The notes below the pieces were generated by a model. It was given only the letters and a program-made list of their open reading frames with translations, was not told where the DNA came from and did no database searches. This document shows positions 12,005 through 23,560 of a stretch of 64,000 nt of DNA, one piece after another; position 1 is the first letter of the stretch; each line of letters opens with the position of its first letter. Source of the stretch: Nilaparvata lugens (Eukaryota; Arthropoda; Insecta; Hemiptera; Delphacidae); NCBI RefSeq assembly GCF_014356525.2, contig NC_052505.1:186001-250000 (forward strand), in the 5' to 3' direction. Both the position numbers and the translations under genes were made by a program.

Positions 12005-12670
12005 TAGACTAGCCGTCAGGCTCGCTTTGCTCACCATATCCATCTAGCCAGGGGGGGCTCCGCCCCCTGGACTCCCAACTGGATCATCCAAAAATGAGAT
12101 CAGCGGGCTCGATTCGCTCGCCAAAAACGCTGGTAAGAGCACCTGTTACTATATCGGCATATCTTTGGCGAACAAAATTCTTCCACCTCAGCTAAACCGG
12201 TGTACTGAATTTTTTTAATGTTATATTTCCAACAATTATTGAAAGAGGTGAGAAAACACAGAAAAGATGAGAAAAACGTTGGAAAAACGCTGATTTTGGG
12301 CGTATCTTTGATGAAATATTGAAGTCACCTCATCCCAAATGTTTAGACCCTAGCTAAACCTCTGTACCAAATTTGCCCCAGCTGAGCTTCTGTAGTAAAT
12401 TTGAACATTCTCTGTTCATTTGTTCTTGATAAAGCTGAGAAAAAACGCTTGAAAAATGCTAATTTTGGGCGTATCTTTGACCTTATTGCAAATTCCTTAT
12501 AACACAACATTATTACACCCTAGCTGAGCTTCAGTAGTTAATTTGAATATTTTCTGTTCATTTGTTCTCGAAAACACTAAGAAACACTGTAAAACGCAAA
12601 TTCTAGGCGTATCTTTGACGTTATTGCAAATTTCTTCTAACACAGCATTATTACACCCTGTAATGTGGTA
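12005..12670 (+). repeat. tandem-unit repeat element with GC-rich head
   Basis: A GC-rich head contains AGCCGTCAGGCTCGCT and a near-perfect hairpin, CCAGGGGGGGC facing GCCCCCTGG (12048-12070). It is followed by about three diverged units, each carrying GGGCGTATCTTTGA (12298, 12466, 12604; spacing 168 and 138 bp) and CCCTAGCTGAGCTTC-like words. The same unit type occurs at 35806-36060 and 40484-40735. There the element continues to a (CAGT)n stretch and ATTTCGCTTTTATATAT. It is probably an abundant non-coding transposable element, Helitron-like or LINE-derived; the class is unresolved. Confidence 0.6.
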
Positions 12671-13135
12671 AATTGCCAACCATTCATATGTGGTGCGGTG
12701 TTTTTGTTATTTATAAGGGCGGTTGCTAAAATCCCTATTTTGCAAAAAGTTAAGGCCGTCCGGCTCGCAAATATGCTGGGTTCAGACCACAGCTCTTGCT
12801 CAGTAGTCGATGCATGAATATTCCAAATACAATTAATCACCACAGGGTTCAATGATTGGTGATTAATAATTCTTACTGCTGCTTCCGTGAAGTTCTGGAA
12901 GAATACCAATAAGGAAATCAAAAAGATAGTTGGCGACTGATTACCAGTAACCATATATTCAATCAAGGATAATGAAGACCAACTATGACTTTTCTAGTTG
13001 ATTTTTAAAACGCTCGTCATGAATAAAGGTAGTATTCACCAATTTACCCTTCTGAAATTCCTTGGAACTTACAACGCCAGTTCTTGGAGTTCTCTGGATT
13101 CTTTATGGTATACTGTAACCTTATTAATATAATTA
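12671..13135 (-). other. unrecognised minus-strand ORF region
   Basis: A 109-residue minus frame (12637-12966) contains a hydrophobic start (FLISLLVFFQNF) and a mixed second half. Its end overlaps the tandem repeat at 12637-12670. It may be a decayed coding fragment of a transposable element or a host exon. No family recognised. Confidence 0.25.
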
Positions 13136-13339
13136 TCAGTATGATTTTTCTGGCGGAATAGTATAACTATCATCAAAGGATGATAAGTAGTAAATATTCT
13201 GGATAAAATCGATGTTTATTGATTCACTGATTTGATATGCTGCAGAAGATTTTTGCTTGGTACCAAGGCAGCTCAAACTGTATATCACGAGATGAATTAG
13301 GAAATAATAAAAAACTTCTAAGATTTTGTATGCTGACAT
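13136..13339 (-). CDS. weak candidate terminal exon
   Basis: The minus frame ends in TGA at 13136 and is preceded by an acceptor-like TTTTATGTCAG at about 13329. The peptide has a hydrophobic stretch (VFYYFLIHLVIYSLSCLG) followed by a polar part with SAAYQISESI. The layout loosely recalls the last transmembrane segments of insect odorant receptors, but key conserved aromatic residues are missing. It may be chance. Confidence 0.2.
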   Translation of the reverse strand: MSAYKILEVFYYFLIHLVIYSLSCLGTKQKSSAAYQISESINIDFIQNIYYLSSFDDSYTIPPEKSY

Positions 13340-14550
13340 AAAACATAAAATATATTCCCATAGAATAATATATATAAAATATTCTTATATCTCTTATTTT
13401 CTCTAAATAAATAAATTTTCTACTATTTTAATAATTATCACAAGGTTTATTAGCATTCACAGTTGTGAGCTGTAAAAAAAAGTATATTCTTAATACTAAT
13501 ATATAGTCTTCAAGTCGGTTCAGAACTGGACAAATTGGAACCTGTTCAGTATATAGATTTACTAGGACATACTTTGATCAATGATCAAATAATAATTAAT
13601 AAGAATAACAATTTAGTATCTCAGGGTTTATGAGTTCATGCCGTGCATGGAAATAACCTTCCATATATATCAATAAATTCATGAACGAGTTTTTATAACT
13701 TATATGATAGTAATCGACACATTGCGAATTTCTCAAACTTGATTTGATTTATATAGCGCTTTAATTAATTCCCCAATTCACTGATAAAGGCCGGCTTATG
13801 TGCTCATTAGTCTAATACACTCACAGTAATGATGTTCTTGTAGTTCTTGTAGGATAATTGATTATCTCCGATAATCAATTAGGCAGGTCCTTTTTGTCTC
13901 TGCTGGGCTCGTGCATGGTCCAGATTTCTTATACATTTCTATCAGTATCAAAAATATATTTACGGGAATAAATTACAATTGAGATCTCTTTAGCAACACT
14001 GAGTTCACAAATGATCAAACATTAATTACATATACTTCACATTTAAATAGTGATTGGCATGATGCTTTTAAAAAATTAATTGGAAGAAAGAACCCTGATC
14101 TCCATGTGCTCCTCACAGATCAAGATCACAAGCCAGAGACAGTGATTTCTAGAAAAAGTTCTTCTCTTCCTTGAACGATTTATAAGCTTCCTTATGATTG
14201 GCTTTCTTATCTTAGTGAGACTCAATGTAATTGGTTCTTCAAGATTCAGGGTTTTCCTAACTTTGTTATACAAAGATAAACAAAAATTTTCGAATACATA
14301 AGTTGAGTAATAGTCATAAGTCTGAGAGTATTCTAATAAATAAATCTCGATATATGATGCTATAATACAATATATATTTAATTTTTTATGTGAGCTTTGT
14401 GTACTCTTGGTTTTCATATTTTTTTTCCAAATTCCAATAAATACTCGAGTAACAATAATAGTTGTCCTTAACTATTTGCATAAACCTTCCCTAGTATATA
14501 ATATATATTTTGTGAGTAAAACTTATAATTCAATTCATACTGGTTGATTG
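13340..14550. other. AT-rich spacer, nothing recognised
   Basis: No supported gene. The minus ORF 14076-14417 is unrecognised. An imperfect hairpin, GATAATTGATTATC facing GATAATCAATTA, lies at about 13852-13882. Confidence 0.45.
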
Positions 14551-14574
14551 AGCTGATTTGTTAACAAATCAGCT
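14551..14574. repeat. perfect 24-bp palindrome
   Basis: AGCTGATTTGTT is followed directly by its reverse complement AACAAATCAGCT, and part of the word is repeated at 14571-14582. It may be a fused terminus of a MITE or a chance palindrome. Confidence 0.7.
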
Positions 14575-14582
14575 GATTTGTT

Positions 14583-15606
14583 AGGTATCGATTCAAAGAA
14601 CTGTCAATTGATCCTAGATCGATTGATTCATTAGAACAAAACAAAGAATTCTAACCTCAAAATGTACATGCAAACTTTCATTTTTTATAATCTGCCAATA
14701 ATAATCTAATCTAAACTAATCTCCTACTACATACAATACACAAATATAAATAATCTCCTCCTCTACACAAAACATAAACATCTTTTTTGAATAGTACTTC
14801 TGCCCTCGGCTAGAAGCAGTTCTTTGCGGCAACACGCCATCAAAGTAATTTGAACATTGGTGCAAAATCATTGCCAACCTAACAACACTATAATTCTCAG
14901 GCTTGTAAAATCTAACATTTCTTTTTGCTCTATATCGTATTGTGACTAGTACATTTGATTTTTCTTTCTTAATTAATTTGGGCCTTATATTTAAGCAATG
15001 GATAATGTTAATAGCTGGTCTTTGGTAATTTATCAACAAGAAATTCTTAGTCATCAAAACACATGAAAATTTGACCTAATATACTTTGGTTGAACAATGC
15101 GGTTTTATCATTATTTGGCAGATAATTTTACTTGTTTTTTCTCTTTGAGTAACACATTAATAATAATCAAGTACTTTTTACAATATTTTACATATAATTC
15201 ACATTTTTATGACACTTGAACTTCTGGGGTAAGATATTTTTGTGGCTTGTAATTCATAAGGCATTGGCCGTTTGGGTTCCAGGCAGGTTACAGTCGATGT
15301 TATCAAATTTTTGTTTACTCATCTGTTGCCATTTTGCTATCTTCCTCCTGCACGGTAAGTTGGCTTCTAATTGGGATAATTATTATTCAATTGGCTTTCG
15401 AGTGATGAAGATGGTATAGATGGCTTCTGAATTTTCTATTCCTTTATTTTAGGTGCTGGTTTAGTTGGTCAAAGTGGATAACTTGTCGGCTGGATAACTG
15501 CATCGTTTTGTGTTCTCTATAGACCTATGTACGTATTTCAGCAATTGGTAAAGTAAGTGACAGTTCTATCATAATATTATTGTTTACTTTCTTATTTTTC
15601 AGTGTT
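14583..15606. other. spacer, nothing recognised
   Basis: The minus ORF 14716-15057 (113 residues) is basic and shows no known domain. No repeat boundary seen. Confidence 0.4.
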
Positions 15607-15671
15607 TCAATAATATGGTTTGAGATCATAGACGTTGAATTTTGATATCTGTAAATAGTCTGGTGGTTCAG
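15607..15671 (-). pseudogene. 3' tail of the interrupted Gag-like ORF
   Basis: Minus-strand coding remnant. Ignore the TIR element 15672-18506 and one copy of its 2 bp AG duplication. The frame that stops at the element on its right side (18509) then continues in phase for about 20 codons to a TGA at 15607-15609. This identifies the true end of the ORF described at 18509-21605. It is short, so the evidence is the exact phase match plus the matching duplication. Confidence 0.55.
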
Positions 15672-18506
15672 CCCAGGTAGCACAGAAACGTTGAAATAAC
15701 GTTAGAAACACGTAATACCTTAACGTTGAAAAGACGTTTAAATTCAACGTTGAAAACACGAGAAAATGTCCGCCGTTTCCACGTTATTTTCAACGTTGAA
15801 TAATAGTTGAAAAAACATTGTAACAACCATTATTTTCAACTATAAATAGACGTTGAAAGCACGTCGTGACAACCATTATTTTCAACCATAAATAGACGTT
15901 GAAAGCACGTTGTGACAACCATTATTTTCAACTATAAATAGACGTTGAATTAGCCATACTTTTGAACCGGTACCTTATCAATTACATGGTAATATTTCTA
16001 AAATCATTTGAAAAGAGATGAAAATACGAAATCATATTTCCATTTATTTACATATGATTTCATGTAACAGAAATATTACCCTGCAATGCGGTACATTGGT
16101 AAGTTGACATTAAAAACACACAATAAAAACCATATTCATCTCTTTTCTGTATAGGGCTACTTTTTATAGAAATAGAAAGGAAAATAAAAATCTCAGTATC
16201 CTTTTTGAATTATTTAATCACTATTATTAATCATTATTTAAATGATTCAAAAAGGATACTGAGATTTTTATTTTTCTTTCTATTTTCATATTACTTCAAT
16301 TTTGATCCACAAAAATAGTATGATGAAAGGTTGTTTAAAGAACTAAGATGGTTACAACCAAATTACCATGGTAATTTAATATACTCTGCCAAGCTCAAAA
16401 ACATTTTATGTCTGTAAGAAACATAAATTAAAACTATTATTTCAAGAATTCAGCAGTTGTTTAAAAATCTTGAATTTTTAGTATGATAATTTTATCTGTG
16501 GTGAGCAAAAATAGCTCAATTCTTTCTAGGAAATAATATATATCTAAATTTTTACTTGACATTTATGCCAGGTTTAAACTATGCCAATTGGCAAAACAAT
16601 AATAATTGTCAATTAGTTTTTATTTAGCTATGCCTAGATGATGGTTCTAGAATTAAAAGATTCAATTGATACTTTACACCAGCTATAAATTTCAGAAGAC
16701 AATATTATTATCTTGTCAATTGGCATCGTACAAACCCGCCTACATTTTAGTTTTCAGGTATGATGATAGTTTGTGATTCATGCAATAGAGAAACAAATAT
16801 TCTATTACAGTGTTTCAATAGAAAGGGACTTTCAAAATAACTTTCCACTTTCATTTCATAATACTTTTTAATTACCGACGAAATTAGATTGTTTTTTTCT
16901 CCACTGAAAATACTCTGCCGCATATTTTAGCCAATCCTTAATAGCGTCTTCAATTTGGGTCTCAATGCCCACAGTCGACCCACAAGATTTTTTGATAGAA
17001 TCTGAAACATAAGGTAATATAAATTTTAATAAGAAATTCTATAATATGAAGGCAGATGAAATTTTGCCACTACAAAGGAGTTATTATTTGATACAGATGT
17101 TGCATGGTTAAAAGGGAATTGCTTTTAACAACAAGTACAGAAATTTTTCTCAAGTGCACATCTAATAATGTTATACATTTGATATTTTGTTACACACATT
17201 GATATTTTGAATCACAAGGCGAGGTGATGACTGTTTTTTAGATAAAAATAGTCCATTACTATACAATAGTCAGACGAGAAAGTCACACCAGCTGTTTGTT
17301 CAAACATTCAAAAGAACTAAGAATAAAGTAAGAATATTGGGTTTCCAAATTTTGTAGCATAGACGAATTTTAACTTGAAATACTCCTCTTTCATTAGGCC
17401 TATAGAAGTAAACAAATAAGGCTCTATATAAAAACGGTAGAAAATTTATTTTTTAATTTATGAGTAAAATTTAATAGTTACTGTAGGTACATACTTAGTT
17501 TTATGAAAAAAAACAGTTGTATCCCGATATTTCAACCATTTTTTATTGGCCTACTAAATTTTGTAAACCTAGACCAAAAGTTTAAAATCACAATGAAATT
17601 AATCAAAAATGTCCTTGACATATATGGGTTGTAAACATGCATAAATTAATTGAAAATTTAATTTTAAAATGAACAAGTTTAAGCTAAATTTCGTCACCAT
17701 GGAATGACGATATTTGGAAAATGTTAATATTTATGAGCTGAACTCCGGACACCCGTTTTCAATTTCTTGGATCACCGAGTTAATTACTGAACTTGTTAAA
17801 AGCAATCACTTTGATGTTAAGTGATTTATATTATATTAAGTTCAGTGTTATTATATTAAGTTCGATGGAATTTCTCAACACAAGCAGTCCTGTGACAAAA
17901 ACAATACATAGATAGCATAATGAAAATATTTGTGCAGGAATCAAAGTAATAGTAATTTATTTGGAAGTTAAGTAGTAGGCTACATGTAAAATACTTAAAA
18001 CCAAGCTTATTGTATTATATTAATTTTTAATAATTATATTAAATTAGATCCCTCTAATTTAAAACATAATATAACTTACCTAACCCTAACCTCAAATGTA
18101 AACATAATTATGTTCAACACACAATATTTGTTTTGAAGTTTAGACAATAAATCACCAAACAATATCATCTTTTAAATAAGAATAATAAATTAAATAAACT
18201 TACCAAGTCAAAGTGGAATAGGTAAACTCTTCTAAAAGAGTTCACAGCTTTCATCAATGTGATGAGAATTCAAACATGAAATGGCGTTGATCAGTCGATC
18301 GTCGTTGATAGATCCGTTTTTGTGTAAGGACTACTGTAGCGCTGTGAGTGGTGGAATTGGAAGCTCGTTTTCAACGTGTTTTCAACGATAGATCAACCGT
18401 TGAAAACAAAGTTGCATTTAAAACGTTGAAAAATTCAACCGCTTACGGTTATTCAACCTCAACAACCAAATTTCAACGTTGGAAACACGTAGGTGTGCTA
18501 CCTGGG
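15672..18506. mobile_element. 2.8-kb TIR DNA element with CAACGTTG arrays
   Basis: Both ends carry an inverted CCCAGGTAGCACA (15672 and 18506), flanked by a 2 bp AG duplication. Next to each end lie dense, partly palindromic CAACGTTGAA words. At 15849-15941 these form a 46 bp tandem unit containing GACGTTGAAAGCACG; they recur at 18370-18490. The interior (15960-18350) has no long ORF, so the element is non-autonomous. It sits inside a minus-strand Gag-like ORF and splits it. The superfamily is not identified. Palindromic subterminal repeats usually act as transposase binding sites, but that is inference here. Confidence 0.8.
16169..16287. repeat. long near-perfect hairpin inside the TIR element
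   Basis: Arms of roughly 43 bp, starting GAAATAGAAAGGAAAATAAA and ending with its inverted copy, flank a loop of about 30 bp. Only a few mismatches are visible. It may be a small MITE or a source of double-stranded RNA. Confidence 0.8.
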
Positions 18507-18508
18507 AG

Positions 18509-19220
18509 ACGACCGATTCTCCAATAATTCCAAGATTTGGGATAGCCTAGGATATTTACTTTGTGTATCCTGAACTTTTTTGAGTTTCAAAATGTTTTTG
18601 TAAATTCTAGAATCAACTTTCTCAACATATGGCACGCCCTCATTCATCATTACATTAATAATATATTCTTTGACTGATATCACAGCCATACTAATAATCA
18701 TCACAAAGTAAATCAATGTATTCATCATATTTCTCACAACATAACCTCTTGATAAATAATGACCATGTACTCTCTCTCCCAATAAACAATTCACTATTCC
18801 TTTCCAATTTATTGCACGCTTTCCATCATCCATTATTATATTGACAACATATTCTTCAATTGACATCATAGTCATACCAAAAATTATAACAAAGTAAATC
18901 AGCATTTTCATTACATTCTCCATAACATAACCTGTTAATAAACAACAATCATATATTCCTGTTTTCAATAGGCAACTTATTCTTTCTCTCGATTTTATTG
19001 CACACAATTCATCTTTCAATAATTCCATATAATGATTTCTTTCATCATTTTCTAAACCCGTATCCATTATTAATTTTTCCTTGTCTTTGATCATATTCCT
19101 TTTGTTTATCCCATGGCTGCAATCACAATGGTAAGCTCCCTGCTTGAACCACGTGTGCTTGGGGTGCATGTTGGTCTCATTATTCACTTCATCCTGGTGT
19201 TGTCCGTCTTCTCTGTACAC
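18509..19220 (-). pseudogene. Gag-like ORF, C-terminal part with duplicated hydrophobic segment
   Basis: Open frame of about 237 residues on the minus strand. A polar N-terminal part with PKHTWFKQG comes first, then two tandem copies of a roughly 50-residue segment about 69 residues apart. Each copy begins with a CLL-type word, passes through a hydrophobic stretch (MLIYFVIIFGMTM, TLIYFVMIISMAV) and ends with EYVVN/EYIIN-type words. The tail (YPRLSQILELLE) is ordinary soluble-looking protein. The ORF runs into the TIR of the element at 18506 and resumes at 15669. Hydrophobic repeats are unusual for Gag. An alternative frame rich in cysteine but broken by stops also exists, so part of this frame may be a frameshift product. 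Confidence 0.5.
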
Positions 19221-20214
19221 TTCCTTCCTCCCATGGTTGCCTGGTTTCTTTGCATCTTTTTGGCGATGCTTGAATTTAGCATGAGGACGATAACCTCTTT
19301 ACCGGGGCTTTCCTCGCTGCCTCCTCCGATGGGCCTTCCTGTGTTGGGTTCCATGTTCCACTCAGCCATCGTCCTGTTGGTCACACTTTCTGCTTGTCTT
19401 GGTGGCGGTTTGCTCCTTGAATTTAGTGTGCCGCGGGTGGATCCAACGATGCTTGGGCAGCGGTGTGGCATGTGGCTGCTCAAACTTGGTGTGCTGTGGG
19501 GGGGTTGCATGCTGGTGCACAGGTTCAGTGTATGACTGTTGTTCATCATTTTTAAATTTTATTATCAGTAATTCCTTAATCATTTCTGTGTTGATACTGT
19601 ATATTGTTTTCAGTAGTGGGTTGGTGGCTAGTGGTAGATCTTCAGGGGGGAATAGTAGACTTGATATGAGTTGTTGTTTTTTATGGACTGGTTCTAATGC
19701 ATGTTTGATTTCTTCATTTGATGGCGGGTTGTTGCGGTGGTGGCTTTGTTCTGGTTGTTGATTATCTGCATGTTGTTTTTGATTTGTATTTATTGCGCAT
19801 GCCACTGTATATGATATGTCTATTCTATGATGATTTTGATTATGAACGTCATGATTCCTGGAATTTACATCCTGTTTATTATTCCTATTCAAACAATCTC
19901 TGTTATCATAATATGCTCTTTTGTAATACTGTTTACTGTTTCGGTATTGAAACCTATTTCTATGATTATTATCAAATGATTGACCTTTGTTGGTATTCAC
20001 AGTATACTTCGCACTTTGCACATTTGCTACAGCATTTTGCTAAATGATTTTCATTATTATAATTTTTTCTGGAATGATTATCATTATTTTGAGATTGAGT
20101 AGAATTTCCTGCTCGATTATTTATGTGACTGGGCTCAAAAGTAGCTGATTGAATGCAGTGCAAACGTTGTATCAATTCTTTGCAACTAGAGATAGGTGGC
20201 ACAGCTAATGTCAT
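19221..20214 (-). pseudogene. Gag-like ORF, low-complexity middle part (frameshifted)
   Basis: Several overlapping minus frames (19972-20214, 19362-20021, 19184-19549) belong to one region. It starts with PFCVCMTLAVPP and ELIQRLH, which is still capsid-like, and then becomes rich in Asn, Gln and His. It also carries repeated His-x-Lys-Phe-Lys motifs (HTKFEQ, HTKFKEQ, HAKFKHR, KHTWFKQ). A CCSKCAKC stretch near 20030 looks like a zinc motif but lies in the frame abandoned after an A4 run, so it is probably not real. At least two frame changes occur. Confidence 0.5.
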
Positions 20215-20347
20215 GCAGACACAGAAAGGAAGTTTTTTAAGTAATATGTGGGCCAGTGATTAGTCGGCTAGAGATTCGTCCAGTTGAGAATTTCTATTTA
20301 TAAAATCTGTCACAAACTCAGTATAAGATTGTCCGCCTCTATTATCA

Positions 20348-20764
20348 TTATGTGCATGATATAATTTCTGATAATGCGTCCATCTGTCTATGTTTGCTCC
20401 AATATTGCTGCAGGAACTGGGAGAGGAAATCATCCAGGCTCTTAGGATCTCGCATCCGGCTCTGGAAGAACATCAGCGGCTCACCGAGTAGTGAACTGGA
20501 CAATTGGAAACGCCACACTAACCAAGAGGTGGGTATCAGTTCTTGAACGGCTCTTATTTGATCCACAAATGGTCTGGGTTGCATGTGACGGTATGAGTTA
20601 TCAAATTTCCCAAGGTTTTGAAAAAGTTGAGTGCCATTCACTAGCTCAGTTGGCATATAATGCATTCTGCTGGCTGGGATATTTTCCATGCGTGTCTCTA
20701 TTCTGGAGACTCGTTCTTTATTTGCGTTCCATCTATTATTTGTAGCTTTCCTGTTCTCATTCAC
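20348..20764 (-). pseudogene. retroelement Gag capsid-like domain
   Basis: A 138-residue minus frame with ELVNGTQLFQNLGKFDNSY, RPFVDQIRAVQELIP, a FQLSSSLLGEPLMFF helix-rich core and LDDFLSQFLQQYWS. This order (target segment, hydrophobic helices, F-x2-F-x3-YW) is that of Ty3/Gypsy-type Gag capsid domains. A frame change joins it to the segment downstream (GGQSYTEFVTDFI). The coiled-coil part at 20774-21589 is its N-terminus. Confidence 0.75.
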
Positions 20765-20773
20765 TTCGTCATA

Positions 20774-21605
20774 CTATTCGGTTAGCTTCAACTGTTGTCC
20801 ACCTATGGCATTCTCCAACATGCTGTATCTCTCTCTTGACTTTATTCCTTCTTCCGTTAAGTTTGTTATACATGTTTGCATGTTACTCTGTTCTTTTATT
20901 ATCTTTCCTATTTTATTATTATCTTCACATTCATTTTCTGATACCTTTTCCATTATAGTTCCTGTGATAGTGTTGCCTAGTTCTTTACCTAATATGTCCA
21001 CCTGTTTTTCTATTTCCTTGGGTACTTCATCCAACCGTCCATTTACCTGACAGGTGACTTCATCTATACGGGTTTCTAACGCTTTTATGACTGTAGATTG
21101 CATATCTATTTCAATGTCTATCATATTTTTCATTTCCTCCTTGAAGCTAGAAAATTTTTCGTCTATAGTTTTGACATCCTGCCTGACCGTTTTGATATTT
21201 TCTTGGATATTTTCTCTGATGTTTTCTAGGATATTTTCTGCCCCTTTATCCTGACTTGCTTGTATATCTTTCATCAATCCCGCCATGGCTTGGTTGAGCA
21301 TGAGCTTAAATTCACTCGAGGAATCGTTCATCATACGATTGGTAGCATAGCCGACTGAAGAGTCTAATGTGGTATTGCGCTTTTCCAGGTTGGTGGTGAC
21401 GGATGACGGTTGGTTGACCCCATCGGATGGCGATTGGGTGGCGGCATTCTCTGTTCTCTCGGCGACGCTTGGAGCGGTCTGCTGAGACGTCGGCACCAGG
21501 TTGGACGCCCTCACTCCTTCATCTCCACCAGCTGGACTCTCATCGGTATTCATTGCGTCAACAGCATTATCAATCCTAGTGTAGGACAATTGGGCCAGGT
21601 TTAGT
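20774..21605 (-). pseudogene. Gag-like protein, N-terminal coiled-coil part
   Basis: Minus frame of about 270 residues. The Ser/Thr/Pro-rich first third is followed by a long heptad-type region (ENILENIRENIQENIKTVR onward to about residue 260), predicted as coiled coil by eye. The first ATG in the listed frame lies about 12 codons in, and the frame is open further upstream. It continues into the capsid-like segment after a frame change at about 20770. Coiled-coil N-termini are common in insect LTR-element Gags. Its upstream neighbour is the protease start of Gypsy-B, so it is probably a separate insertion. Confidence 0.65.
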
Positions 21606-21957
21606 GGGTCGAAATTAGCTGAGCATACACTGCCTCCTTCTCTTTACCGCCGATTGTCACGGTAATAAATAGTCTGTTGTCCCTTGATGACTCTTCAATT
21701 ACAGGAATCATCCGTAATATCATCACTGATGTCTTGTTCGGAGTTTTATTCTCCTTCTGCACATCACAGACACATTTCAGTGCTCTCTTTGCACTCCTTT
21801 CACATGGCTGGATATCGGGACAGTGTGATCTCCAGTGCCCCGGTCTCTTGTATTGCCAACACACGGGTTCAGACTCACTAAGAGATGGTCTGTTACTAGT
21901 AGGGGTTATAACTGTCTCAACCTTGAGCCTCGTAATCTTTTTCGTGTCCTCAGTCAT
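21601..21957 (-). pseudogene. Gypsy-B gag, zinc knuckle and protease start
   Basis: The minus frame contains a knuckle, CWQYKRPGHWRSHC, in which the second cysteine of CCHC is replaced by Tyr. LFITVTIGGKEKEAV follows, the usual start of a retroviral-type aspartic protease before its DTG/DSG triad. The triad is missing and the frame stops within a few codons, where a different Gag-like ORF begins. It joins the preceding gag frame (21954-22244) after a 1 bp shift in an A-run near 22021. Confidence 0.75.
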
Positions 21958-22244
21958 GTGAACTCTCGGATTTTGTCTATTCTGTTCCTCCTCTGCCTTG
22001 ATTTGTTCATACTCCCTCGCGATTTCTCCAATTCGTTGATACTATGAACATCTGATTGCCGAATATACAATTTGTACCATGGGAAGAGATTCTTATACAC
22101 TCTCTGTAAATTATTTTCGTTTGTGAAACCTCCATGACACCTCATGAGTGTCAGTACATCAACCAGAAATTTGTCAAACAATTCACCTTCCCTTTGCTTC
22201 CTTGCCTGAATTAGATTCTCGAGGTCATCCTCATAGGTAAGTGG
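21954..22244 (-). pseudogene. Gypsy-B gag, second part after the X insertion
   Basis: The minus frame begins at the edge of element X with PLTYEDDLENLIQARKQ and continues through LMRCHGGFTNENNLQRVY. This is the C-terminal capsid and linker region of a Ty3/Gypsy Gag. The first part of the same gene lies 11.85 kb away at 34102-34686 and ends in the matching codon phase. The part of the 121-residue ORF above 22247 is translated arm sequence of X, not gag. Confidence 0.8.
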
Positions 22245-22247
22245 ATA
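22245..22247. other. target-site duplication ATA, left of element X
   Basis: ATA here and at 34099-34101 flank the inverted TAGCCCAGTCAAT termini. Removing X and one copy restores the gag frame. Confidence 0.8.
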
Positions 22248-23560
22248 TAGCCCAGTCAATGAAAGTCCAAAAAAGCAGTTTCGATCCAGAAATTGAATAA
22301 AAGCTGAATTCCGCACCATCGATAGAACCCTTCCAGACGGTCATTCTCCCAAAAGTCCCAAGAGATCCCCTTGGAGCTTTCCGCCCCAGACCACTAATAC
22401 ATGAAAAATGCAAGTAAACACGGGAAATCAATTATCTCTGTAACCATTGATTGGGAACAGTTCTATTAAATGCCATTCGATTCGTTACATTATGGACTAC
22501 AATATTAGTTTTATTTATTTTTCCAATAAAATTAACAGTTTTCTTGATAAAATAATATATATGTAAAAATTTAGGGGGTTTGTGATTTGATTTTTTTGTT
22601 TTCTTCGATCAACTTCTAAACAAGTAGTTTTAAAGGAAAATGAGCCAATTAATTAATGTAGCCACTCTCATTGCAAATCCTTCGACGTAGATTGTTATGT
22701 ATTTTCGATTTGATTTGACGCTGTGGATGGGGAAACAGTCGACGCAGAACGGCGCGGCTGACTCTCTTAGCCATAGTAAACAGCAAACTCTGTAATCCTT
22801 AATCAGAAAAAAATCTTTCATATGTCATTCGATTCGTTACATTGTGGACTAAAATATCAGTCACATTCATTTCCTCAATAAATCAAACAGTCTCCTTGAT
22901 AAAATAATATATATGTAAAAATTTTTGGGTTTTTCAATTTGTTTTTTGTTTTCTCCGATTAACTTCGAAGCAAATAATCTAGAGAAAATTAGACATATAA
23001 TTGATGTAGTCACATTCATTGCAAATCCATTGATGTATATTGTTATTTATTTGCGATTCGATTTGACGATGTGGAAGGGGAAACAGTCGACGCGGTACGG
23101 CGTGACTGACTCTCTTCACCATAGTAAACAGTAAAATACAGTAGTATAGTGAGGTCCACGTTATAATGGCAGTGGATTAAGATAGAAGAATAGCGTTGCC
23201 GATTCTCTGCATTGATTAATTATATTTCCACACTGTCAAAAACATAATTGGCATCGTTGTGAACCTAGAAAAGGATAGTAGCACCAGCTTTGTCGAATGA
23301 TAGACAAGGATAGCGAAACCAAAGTTGATCAAATACTGTCATTATAACGTGGACCTCACTCTTGGCCTACTGCTTCCTAAGTTGCATCTTATTCACACTA
23401 TCGCTCGAAACAATCAATTTTGTCAATTTTTTTGACATGCGATGAAACTAATTTTTCACATTTCAATTCTCTAAATTCCCTAAAATCATTTTGTTATTAT
23501 ATATGTGCTGAATCATGCATTATATGACAGACAAAGGATATTGTTTGCAACCGATAAAAT
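22248..23560 (+). repeat. left inverted-repeat arm of X
   Basis: Inverted copy of the right arm. The outer part is 22248-22440. Subrepeats lie at about 22440-22830 and 22830-23140, and the inner part at 23363-23560 (GCATCTTATTCACACTATCG onward). A MITE at 23148-23360 interrupts it, and the right arm supplies the matching empty site. Confidence 0.75.
23148..23360. mobile_element. 213-bp MITE with perfect 21-bp TIRs
   Basis: AGTGAGGTCCACGTTATAA and two further bases at 23148-23168 are repeated as an exact inverse at 23340-23360. There is no ORF. The insertion splits the left arm of X, which reads through uninterrupted in the right arm. A few extra bases flank it on each side, with TAC as a possible 3 bp duplication. 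Confidence 0.9.

Noticed and set aside
19113..20047. Plus-strand ORFs of 109-140 residues opposite the Gag-like gene
   Set aside because: They are antisense shadows of the coding minus strand and have no domain.
19972..20214. CCSKCAKC stretch as a zinc knuckle
   Set aside because: It lies in the frame abandoned after an A4 run; the continuing frame gives ordinary Gag linker sequence instead.
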